The position numbers and the translations under genes are program-made. The notes under the pieces were generated by a model that saw only the letters and a list, made by a program, of their open reading frames with translations, made no database searches and was not told the origin of the DNA. Positions 1-5,165 of a DNA stretch of 6,961 bases are shown one piece after another. The stretch comes from Deltaproteobacteria bacterium. GTDB taxonomy: Bacteria > Desulfobacterota > DSM-4660 > Desulfatiglandales > B25-G16. Position 1 is the first letter of the stretch. Every line of letters begins with the position of its first letter. The stretch covers positions 1,501,190-1,508,150 of the forward strand of contig CP070752.1 in the NCBI GenBank assembly GCA_020348625.1. The letters are read 5' to 3'.

Positions 1-390
1 ATGCCGCTTTTGGAAAATACCCATACTGAGCACTCAACCCTAAACCTTTTGCCTCATCTCAGTTTAGCGTCGATTTGCGATATATTGAGAATATCACAAC
101 AACGAGAAAGCCTGTGATCAATGTCTTGTCGGTGCTTCCCCATACCCTAACACAACAAAACCCCACCTCTCTAAAGAGAAATGGGGTCTAAGTTCAGTCC
201 ATGGCACCCTCGCGATTCAGGGTTATCCAGGTAAATGAAACTTGCAGAGTTAGAATACCATATGACGCTCAGAAATCAAGACAAACAGAAAAGCGAAGAA
301 ATTTGTACAGGGAAGTATGAGATCGTTGAAATTCGATGGCAAAATGACGTTATTTGCGGGGGGTGAAAGGCTATTTCGAGGGCTCTATAC
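1..390. other. Left-edge region with no supportable gene
   Basis: I see no credible protein or RNA gene here. A reading frame open from the first base on the plus strand stops at 115-117 and cannot be judged because the window cuts it. A 43-codon frame at 235-366 (plus) has only a weak AGG before its ATG and no recognisable motif. The one structured element is a minus-strand terminator-like hairpin at 150-187, described separately. Base composition looks more AT-rich than in the three protein genes, as expected for noncoding sequence. Confidence 0.5.
150..187 (-). terminator. Possible rho-independent terminator (minus strand)
   Basis: Read on the minus strand, ACCCCA (187-182) pairs with TGGGGT (165-160). 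An inner TCTCT/AGAGA pairing (about 178-168) lengthens the helix. It is followed by a T-rich tail, TTTGTTGTG (159-151). The plus-strand reading lacks a T tract, so the signal is directional and would stop leftward transcripts. No annotated gene ends just upstream of it, so what it terminates is unknown. Confidence 0.45.
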
Positions 391-439
391 TAAAGAAAGC
401 CCCTGCCGCCGAACCCTTTCACAAGGACAGTGCAGGGGC
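391..439 (-). terminator. Terminator-like hairpin C (minus strand)
   Basis: GCCCCTGC (minus 439-432) pairs perfectly with GCAGGGGC (minus 406-399). A nested CCTT/AAGG pairing lies in the loop. The helix is followed on the minus strand by TTTCTTTA (398-391). On the plus strand the helix is followed by AAAACAG, so it could terminate only leftward transcription. Its left flank shares the 14-mer AAAGAAAGCCCCTG with hairpin A at 672-685, which suggests a common origin. Confidence 0.45.
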
Positions 440-481
440 AAAACAGAAGGCCTGAGCCTCCTGGAATAAAGGGCTTTCTTT
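392..481. repeat. 11-bp inverted repeat overlapping hairpin C
   Basis: AAAGAAAGCCC (392-402) is the exact reverse complement of GGGCTTTCTTT (471-481), and two further T residues follow on the plus strand. The left arm overlaps the left arm of hairpin C (399-406), so the two pairings exclude each other. In plus-strand RNA the outer pairing resembles a terminator ending in UUUCUUUUU. Mutually exclusive pairings are the hallmark of attenuators, but no regulated gene follows directly, so a role is only inferred. Confidence 0.4.
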
Positions 482-487
482 TTGGGG

Positions 488-533
488 GTGAGCCCCAAGA
501 CTGAAAAGGAGGTAAAACAGACCAGGGGGCACC
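488..533. repeat. Copy B of a ~45-bp hairpin-forming repeat
   Basis: On the plus strand this segment reads as GAGCCCC, then a purine-rich AAAAGGAGGTAAAAC core, then CCAGGGGGC. The same order (AGCCCC, AAAGGAGGGAAAAC, CCAGGGGC) occurs at 675-716, about 187 bases to the right. The outer arms GCCCC (492-496) and GGGGC (526-530) can pair. A smaller TTGGGG/CCCCAA hairpin around 482-498 competes with that. This copy is more degenerate than the one at 675-716 and lacks a clear T tail on either strand. Confidence 0.4.
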
Positions 534-670
534 ATGAAGAAAGGAAGAAGTAAAATGAGTGGCTCTCTCTTATCAACTAGAGAAACAAATGTCAATGGAA
601 ATGCAGCAAGAAATAATACCCTTTCAGGAGCAGACATTTGAGGCCCAGAAGCCCTGCCGATAACATCCGA

Positions 671-716
671 AAAAGAAAGCCCCTGAGCAGGAAAGGAGGG
701 AAAACCCAGGGGCTTT
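671..716 (-). terminator. Terminator-like hairpin A (minus strand), copy A of the repeat
   Basis: AAAGCCCCTG (minus 716-707) pairs perfectly over ten bases with CAGGGGCTTT (minus 685-676). The loop is 21 nt and the tail is CTTTTT (675-670). This is a good rho-independent terminator for leftward transcription. The tRNA gene to its right already has its own terminator at 896-929, so hairpin A may be a back-up or may belong to an unrecognised transcript starting within about 717-895. It is related in sequence to the element at 488-533. Confidence 0.55.
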
Positions 717-895
717 AGGAGAAAAGAGTCATGTTTGACCTTTTCAATAAAAAGATAATCACGAAAAGGGAAAATGCAATGATACTCACGAGCTAGTTGC
801 CGCAGGTCGCAAGGAACAACCTCAATCCTTGGCCGTGATCTAACCAATGGGAGAAAGTGAGGGGCGTATGGGGTGACACTCGCCAATTTTCCCAC
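717..895. other. Gap between hairpin A and the tRNA terminator
   Basis: No coding sequence or known RNA family is recognisable here. On the minus strand a weak promoter-like pair (TTGCAT, 16 bases, TATCTT) lies around 780-750 and could drive a very short transcript ending at hairpin A. This match is too poor to call. Confidence 0.3.
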
Positions 896-929
896 AAAAA
901 AAGGCTCCAGCGCGATCGCTGAAACCCTT
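896..929 (-). terminator. Rho-independent terminator of tRNA-Leu
   Basis: The hairpin begins nine bases beyond the encoded CCA of the tRNA. On the minus strand AAGG-G-TTT-CAGCG (929-917) pairs with CGCTG-GAG-CCTT (912-901 on the other arm) around an ATCG tetraloop. The helix is about 12 bp, with one bulged G and two G-U pairs. A run of seven T residues (902-896) follows, partly overlapping the foot of the stem. Position, helix and T tract make this a convincing intrinsic terminator. Confidence 0.85.
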
Positions 930-937
930 GCCAGTTC

Positions 938-1025
938 TGGTGCCGGAGGCCGGAATCGAACCGGCACGGGCGCGAGGCCCGGAGGATTTTGAGTCCTCTG
1001 CGTCTACCAGTTTCACCACTCCGGC
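938..1025 (-). tRNA. tRNA-Leu, anticodon CAA (decodes UUG)
   Basis: Read on the minus strand, the gene folds as a class II tRNA. The acceptor stem GCCGGAG (1025-1019) pairs with CTCCGGC (948-942), followed by discriminator A (941) and an encoded CCA (940-938). The D arm carries the conserved GG (CTGGTAGAC). The anticodon stem GAGGA/TCCTC encloses the loop CTCAAAA, giving anticodon CAA (991-989). A long variable arm, CGGGC/GCCCG, is typical of leucine tRNA. The T arm is GCCGG-TTCGATT-CCGGC. Length is 88 nt including CCA. It has its own promoter and terminator, so it is transcribed as a single unit away from the racemase-like gene. I see no second copy of its 3' end in the window that would mark an integrated element. 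Confidence 0.96.
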
Positions 1026-1035
1026 ACAGCCACTC

Positions 1036-1063
1036 ATTATAATGAAACGCGGTATCTTGTCAA
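1036..1063 (-). promoter_or_regulatory. Sigma70-type promoter of tRNA-Leu
   Basis: On the minus strand TTGACA (1063-1058) and TATAAT (1041-1036) both match the consensus exactly, separated by 16 bp. Transcription would start near 1029, about four bases before the mature 5' end of the tRNA. The sequence after the -10 box, GAGTGGCTG, is fairly GC-rich, as is common in stringently controlled stable-RNA promoters. That regulatory point is an inference. Confidence 0.88.
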
Positions 1064-1135
1064 TACAATAACCCGCAATGGAATACCGAAAAGGACGCAC
1101 CAGAGCGCCTGCCTGTGGCTATTAACATCATTTGC

Positions 1136-1189
1136 TTGCCATTCCAAGTAATATGCGAGTAAATATCACGGGTACTCAGGTGAGATATT
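1136..1189 (+). promoter_or_regulatory. Weak promoter candidate and imperfect inverted repeat upstream of the racemase-like gene
   Basis: TTGCCA (1136-1141) and TAAATA (1160-1165), 18 bp apart, form a poor sigma70-like pair. Overlapping the -10 candidate is an imperfect inverted repeat: AATATCAC (1162-1169), ten bases, then GTGAGATATT (1180-1189), which pairs apart from a two-base bulge. It could be an operator or a 5' leader hairpin. It does not resemble the palindrome upstream of the FadN-type gene. Confidence 0.25.
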
Positions 1190-1246
1190 CGGGTCGTGTT
1201 TCAATCGATTATCAATAGGATGATCAGTGCTCAAGGAGGAACCAAA

Positions 1247-2389
1247 ATGGCTGGCGCACTAGAGGGGGTTACCGTAATAGACGTTTCGAGGATGGTGCCG
1301 GGTCCATACTGCTCGATGATCCTGGCGGATCATGGTGCCCGGGTCATTGGCATCGAGGAACGGAGCTATATGGCGAATGAGACCTTTGTGCACCCCGTGA
1401 ACCGGAATAAGGATCATATGACCTTGAACCTTAAGAAGAAAGAGGGGCGCGACATATTCTTTAAGCTGGTGCATGAGGCCGACGTGCTCATCGAGGGCTT
1501 TCGGCCGGGTGTGACCAAAAGGCTCGGAATCGATTATGACACCGTCAAGGAGATGAACTCGAGAATCATTTACTGCTCCATTACCGGATATGGCCAGGAT
1601 GGTCCGTTTCGTGACACGCCGGGCCATGATGCCAATTTCTTGAGTTTTGCCGGTGTCTTGGACATGATCGGAGAGAAGAATGGGTCTCCGTGCATCCCGG
1701 GCATACAAATCGGGGATCTGGCAGCAGGGGGAATGAATGCGGCCCTAGGTATCCTCCTTGCCCTTGTAGCACGGCAGAAAACTGGCAGAGGGCAGCATAT
1801 CGATATCTCCATGACCGACGGTGTGGTTTCCCTTCTGCCGGTGGTCCTGTATTTTTATCAGAGGTTTGGTGCGGTGCCCCGGAGATCGGACGCATTTCTT
1901 TCCCACCGGTACGCATGTTACAATGTTTATGAGACCGCCGACGGAAGGTACCTATCCATTGGCGCGGTTGAAAACCAATTCTGGCAGAATCTCTGCAATG
2001 CCCTGGGCGTGCCCGAATACGGACCACTCCAATATGACGATGAGCACCGGGAAGAGATGGTGCAGTTCTTTCGGAAGAGCTTCAAAATGAAGACCTTGGA
2101 GGAATGGATTACGGAACTGGAGGACAAGGAAGTTTGTTGGGGGAAGGTTCAGCGGTTTACCGAGGTCTTGCAGGATCCCCTGTTCCGGGACCGGGATATG
2201 GTTGGGGAGGTCAAAAACGACAAGGGCGAACCCGTAACCGTGCTCGGCATTCCCGTGAAACTGAGCGATACGCCGGGGTCCATCCGCAAAGCACCGGTCG
2301 GCTTTGGTGAGAGCACGAGAAAGATACTCGGGGAGCTGGGCTATGCAGATGGTCAGATCGACGAGTTTTTTGAAAAGGGGATCGTGTAG
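1247..2389 (+). CDS. Alpha-methylacyl-CoA racemase-like protein (CoA-transferase family III, CaiB/BaiF/AMACR)
   Basis: The predicted product is a cytosolic 380-residue enzyme of the interlocked-dimer family III fold. Start: an upstream ATG at 1196 is in frame, but the ATG at 1247 follows a perfect AAGGAGG (1233-1239) with 7-nt spacing and begins directly with the family's LEGVTVIDVSRMVPGPYCSMILADHGA segment split over residues 5-31. Other family marks are GFRPG (84-88), a GYGQDGP loop (114-120), GHD (126-128), IGDLAAGG (155-162) and ADGRYLSIGAVENQF (231-245). In Mycobacterium tuberculosis MCR the catalytic residues are His126, Asp156 and Glu241. Here His127, Asp157 and Glu242 fall at the same places. 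Asp157 is also the acyl-anhydride-forming Asp of true CoA-transferases (Asp169 of formyl-CoA transferase), but the His is characteristic of racemases. The likely reaction is (R)/(S) epimerisation of 2-methylacyl-CoA. A CoA-transferase role, for example on an aromatic or alkylsuccinate acid, cannot be excluded. The gene is monocistronic here and convergent with the protease gene, 17 bases away. Confidence 0.85.
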   Translation: MAGALEGVTVIDVSRMVPGPYCSMILADHGARVIGIEERSYMANETFVHPVNRNKDHMTLNLKKKEGRDIFFKLVHEADVLIEGFRPGVTKRLGIDYDTVKEMNSRIIYCSITGYGQDGPFRDTPGHDANFLSFAGVLDMIGEKNGSPCIPGIQIGDLAAGGMNAALGILLALVARQKTGRGQHIDISMTDGVVSLLPVVLYFYQRFGAVPRRSDAFLSHRYACYNVYETADGRYLSIGAVENQFWQNLCNALGVPEYGPLQYDDEHREEMVQFFRKSFKMKTLEEWITELEDKEVCWGKVQRFTEVLQDPLFRDRDMVGEVKNDKGEPVTVLGIPVKLSDTPGSIRKAPVGFGESTRKILGELGYADGQIDEFFEKGIV

Positions 2390-2406
2390 TTCGAACGGGC
2401 TGGTTT

Positions 2407-4839
2407 TTAAACCTTTTTCACCTCTTTGCGCTTTGGTCTGCGTTTGGCCTTTTGCTCTGCTTCCTTGATCGATTCGCTCATCCTTTGCAGCCGTTCCATG
2501 ACCAGGCCATTCAGGGTATTTTTCGGGTAGCCGCCTTTCCGGTCCCTTTTTCCCGCCTTCATACCCGTGAGGATCTCGATGCCCTCGTCCATGTTTTCAA
2601 TGGCATAGATGTGAAACTTACCCTCTTCAACGGCACTGATAACATCCTTGTCGAGCATCAGATCGTTCACATTCCGTCTTGGAATGATAACACCTTGTTC
2701 ACCGGTCAAGCCCCGGGCCTTGCACACATGGAAAAAACCCTCTATCTTCTTGGTAACCCCACCAATGGGCTGGCATTCGCCCAGCTGGCTCACGGCACCG
2801 GTAACGGCAATCCCCTGTTTTATGGGCTGATTCGACAGGCAAGAGAGTATGGCAAAAAGCTCGGCGGCCGATGCGCTGTCGCCGTCAATCATTCCATAGG
2901 TCTGCTCAAAGGTAACGCTGGCTGAAAGGGCAAATGGTTTTTCTGTGGCATACTTGTTCTTCAGGTAACTCTCCATGATCAATACGCCTTTGGTGTGGAT
3001 ATTGCCGCTCATCTTGGCTTCACGCTCAATATCAACAACCCCTTCCTTGCCGGGGGTTGCCGTAGCGGTTATCCGGATTGGCCTGGCGAAGTCGTAGTCC
3101 CCTAAATCGTATAGGGATAGACCGTTTACCTGACCAACAACGCTCGCCTTTGTCTGGATGTGGAGTGTCTGCTCCTCGATCATCTCCTGGATCTTCATCT
3201 CCACAAGGTTGGATCTCTCCGTCTTTTCCTTGATTGCCCTTTCAATATCTGCCAATTCGATACGCTTCTTCCCCTGCTCCTTGGCCCAGTAGTCGGCCTC
3301 TACAACCAGGTCTTTTACCTCGGGGAGCCTCAAAGACATTTTTCGCTGGTTTCCCACCAGTTCAGACGCGTACTCTATTATCCTGGCCAAACCGCTCTTA
3401 TCCACGGCCAGCAGAGCTTCCTCATCACATACCTTTGCAACGTACACCAGGTAGTCTTGAATCTGCTTTTTTGACTTTTTTACCGTATCATCAAGCTGGG
3501 CCTTCACCTTGAACATCTTCTTGAAATCACTGTCCAGGATATAGAGGAGATGATACAGGTAAGGGTCTCCTATCAGGACAACCTTGACGCTGAGCGGAAT
3601 GGGCATGGGCTTCAAAGTCTTTGTGGATATGAACCCGATCTCCTCGGCCAGGTCTTCGATACTGATCTCCCCGTTCTTTATGGCCCTCTTAAGCGCGCTC
3701 CAGGATCCGAGGCTTCTGAGCAAATCGATGGCCTTGATTATGAGATAGCCTCCGTTGGCACGATGCAGTGCACCGGGTTTAATCATGGTGAAGTCGGTGA
3801 CGAGAGCGCCAAATTGGGCTTGCTTCTCTATCCTGCCGAAGAGATTCGGATAGGTTGGGTTTGTTTCGATGATAACGGGTGTTCCTTTCAGCTTCGAGTT
3901 GTCAATCAAGACATTGACCTCGTACCGGGTGAAAGAGGGTTCGAGCTGGGGCAGGATAAGGGCTCCATGACCGATGGGTTGTTTCTGTTTGAAATCGTCT
4001 ATCCTCGAGATAATGTCATCCTTCATTCCGCTCAGATATTCTAAGACCCCTGGGAGGCCCTTGTATTTTGCCTCGATCTCCTCCATCAGGTTGTCTACCC
4101 GGTAGAGTGCGATCTTATGGTCCAGCTCTCGTATCTTTTCCTTTAATTCTTTGTCAAGCTTTCTCATGCCCCGCAAGGCTCCCTTCATCTGCTTCTGCAG
4201 ATCTTGGCTTACCTTTTGGAGCCGTTTTCTCTGCTTTTCCGGAAGGGCAGCAATGGTCTCGTCATCCAAAGGCTTACCATCCTTTGCCGGCACGATCATC
4301 ATCCCGGTCTGGCTGATGTTAAGCGAGAAATTCGCTTCGCTGACCCTTTTTTCCAGCTGAGAGATCATGTCGTTGCGCTTTTCGGTAATTGCCTTGGTTA
4401 GATCCTCCTTTTCTTTGGCGTACGCCTCACTATCGAAGACATCCTGGATTTCGGTCTTAACATCTTCGATGAAATCGGCTATGTCGTCTCTTAATTTGAG
4501 GCCCATGCCTCGCTTCAATTCAAGGAACTTCGGGGTATCCGGTTCCTGAAAGTTATACACATAACACCAATCGGAGGGTGGCGGCTCTTTCTTGGCTATC
4601 TTTTCAATGTAGGTCTTGGCGATAAAGGTGAGGCCGGTCCTCTCAGGGCCAGCCACAAAGAGATTATAGTCGTTTCCCGGCATCTTGAGCCCAAAGGTAA
4701 TTCCCTTAGTCGCCTTTTCCTGAGCGACCAAAAGCTGCCTCTTGTTGCTGACATCACTGGTAGATTCAATCCCCAGTGAGCCCGGGTCACACCAACCGCG
4801 GAGCCTGTTGGTTGCTAGTTCCTTAGATCTTACGCCCAT
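2407..4839 (-). CDS. Lon-like protease, LonC/AAA_32 type, with degenerate ATPase motifs
   Basis: An 810-residue cytosolic serine protease lacking the Lon N-terminal substrate domain. ATG 4839-4837 follows AAGGAA (4850-4845) with 5-nt spacing. Order: degenerate Walker A segment (residues 61-72, FVAGPERTGLTF), charged helical insert (about 115-285), rest of the AAA module (about 290-450, with GALHRANGGYL at 356-366), lid helices (about 455-545), then the Lon protease domain (about 560-760). The catalytic dyad is Ser655 in DGDSASAAE and Lys698 in TKKIEGFF. Their 43-residue spacing equals Ser582-Lys625 as I recall it for Meiothermus LonC. The Walker A lysine position is Leu70 (GPERTGLT), and the Walker B acid, Asp in family members with LILDA, is Lys369 (LIIKA). 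ATP hydrolysis is therefore doubtful. LonC is reported to be ATP-independent, so the same may hold here. The tail (about 796-810) is strongly basic. The gene is transcribed against both metabolic neighbours, so its substrates cannot be inferred from context. Confidence 0.9.
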   Translation of the reverse strand: MGVRSKELATNRLRGWCDPGSLGIESTSDVSNKRQLLVAQEKATKGITFGLKMPGNDYNLFVAGPERTGLTFIAKTYIEKIAKKEPPPSDWCYVYNFQEPDTPKFLELKRGMGLKLRDDIADFIEDVKTEIQDVFDSEAYAKEKEDLTKAITEKRNDMISQLEKRVSEANFSLNISQTGMMIVPAKDGKPLDDETIAALPEKQRKRLQKVSQDLQKQMKGALRGMRKLDKELKEKIRELDHKIALYRVDNLMEEIEAKYKGLPGVLEYLSGMKDDIISRIDDFKQKQPIGHGALILPQLEPSFTRYEVNVLIDNSKLKGTPVIIETNPTYPNLFGRIEKQAQFGALVTDFTMIKPGALHRANGGYLIIKAIDLLRSLGSWSALKRAIKNGEISIEDLAEEIGFISTKTLKPMPIPLSVKVVLIGDPYLYHLLYILDSDFKKMFKVKAQLDDTVKKSKKQIQDYLVYVAKVCDEEALLAVDKSGLARIIEYASELVGNQRKMSLRLPEVKDLVVEADYWAKEQGKKRIELADIERAIKEKTERSNLVEMKIQEMIEEQTLHIQTKASVVGQVNGLSLYDLGDYDFARPIRITATATPGKEGVVDIEREAKMSGNIHTKGVLIMESYLKNKYATEKPFALSASVTFEQTYGMIDGDSASAAELFAILSCLSNQPIKQGIAVTGAVSQLGECQPIGGVTKKIEGFFHVCKARGLTGEQGVIIPRRNVNDLMLDKDVISAVEEGKFHIYAIENMDEGIEILTGMKAGKRDRKGGYPKNTLNGLVMERLQRMSESIKEAEQKAKRRPKRKEVKKV

Positions 4840-5022
4840 ATTCGTTCCTTAGTACAGTTATGTTTCCTCAGTATTCAGCTCTCCTTAGCAACGCTTTTCA
4901 AAAATTGCAAGGCAATAATTGAGGCCGGTAAGGTGGTGGAAAAGGCAAGCAAGAAAGCGGGAATACACCCCAGTAACGACCGCAGGAAGCTTCACAAGGG
5001 CGGTGCAGTTTCCATAATTTGT

Positions 5023-5051
5023 TTGACTTTGGGGCGGTGGGATGATATTTT
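5023..5051 (+). promoter_or_regulatory. Sigma70-type promoter for the FadN-type gene
   Basis: TTGACT (5023-5028) and TATTTT (5046-5051) are separated by an ideal 17 bp. The predicted start site, about 5057-5059, falls at the left edge of the palindrome. That gives a leader of about 108 nt before the ATG at 5166. The match is 5/6 at -35 and 4/6 at -10, and its placement next to an operator-like palindrome strengthens the call. Confidence 0.65.
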
Positions 5052-5056
5052 TTCGT

Positions 5057-5084
5057 AAAAATGAATGACAATTCATTCATTTTT
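5057..5084. promoter_or_regulatory. FadR-like operator (TetR-family palindrome)
   Basis: Arms AAAAATGAATGA (5057-5068) and TCATTCATTTTT (5073-5084) are perfect reverse complements around CAAT. The 18-bp core (5062-5079) differs at one defined position from the Bacillus subtilis FadR operator consensus as I recall it, TGAATGAMTANTCATTCA. FadR there is a TetR-family repressor released by long-chain acyl-CoA, and fadN is one of its targets. The site sits at the predicted transcription start, where a bound repressor would block initiation. As a plus-strand RNA hairpin it ends in UUUUU and could be read as a terminator, but an A/U-rich stem without a GC base makes that less likely. Confidence 0.75.
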
Positions 5085-5165
5085 GCTCTTTTCAATTGGC
5101 TCTGGGCCATGAAGCTATCTGAGAAAGGATTTTGACTGGCTGGCAGCAGAAAAGGAGGTTTACTC

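Larger units (their letters stand above)
4840..5165. other. Divergent intergenic region between the protease and FadN-type genes
   Basis: This 326-base spacer must hold promoters for both flanking genes. On the right side it has a good plus-strand promoter and a perfect palindrome, listed separately. For the protease I see no convincing sigma70 or heat-shock (sigma32) promoter, only the Shine-Dalgarno at 4845-4850. A small inverted repeat, ATTGC-AAG-GCAAT, lies at 4904-4916. The stretch 4917-5020 has no feature I can name. Antisense frames of 63 and 152 codons cross it, but they lack ribosome-binding sites and recognisable motifs. Confidence 0.6.

Noticed and set aside
235..366. 43-codon plus-strand frame starting MKLAELEYHMTL
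   Set aside because: Only a weak AGG lies ahead of the ATG, there is no promoter and no known small-protein motif. It cannot be told from chance.
385..576. 63-codon minus-strand frame
   Set aside because: It crosses hairpin C and repeat copy B, with no ribosome-binding site or recognisable domain. It is an accidental frame in structured noncoding DNA.
419..967. 182-codon minus-strand frame
   Set aside because: It begins inside the tRNA-Leu gene, whose T arm gives the familiar false peptide VRFRPPAP, and runs through the tRNA terminator and two other hairpins. It has no ribosome-binding site and no motif.
840..1100. 86-codon minus-strand frame spanning the tRNA
   Set aside because: Contains the typical tRNA-derived peptide AGSIPASGT. 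The DNA is tRNA with its promoter and terminator.
1196..1246. In-frame upstream ATG adding 17 residues to the racemase-like protein
   Set aside because: There is no Shine-Dalgarno before 1196, whereas ATG 1247 has a perfect AAGGAGG, and the family's conserved N terminus begins immediately after it.
1259..2310. Several antisense and alternate-frame ORFs of 66-149 codons over the racemase-like gene
   Set aside because: They lie entirely within a well-supported CDS and have no motifs or start signals of their own.
2402..2418. GGTTT/AAACC followed by TTTTT as a plus-strand terminator after the racemase-like gene
   Set aside because: The stem is only four realistic base pairs, AT-rich, and overlaps the protease stop codon. 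Too weak to call.
2452..4549. Multiple plus-strand ORFs opposite the protease gene
   Set aside because: They are shadows of the protease reading frame, with no ribosome-binding sites and no recognisable domains.
5109..5135. Eight-codon frame (MKLSEKGF) in the leader of the FadN-type gene
   Set aside because: No Shine-Dalgarno and no run of regulatory codons, so there is nothing to support a leader peptide.
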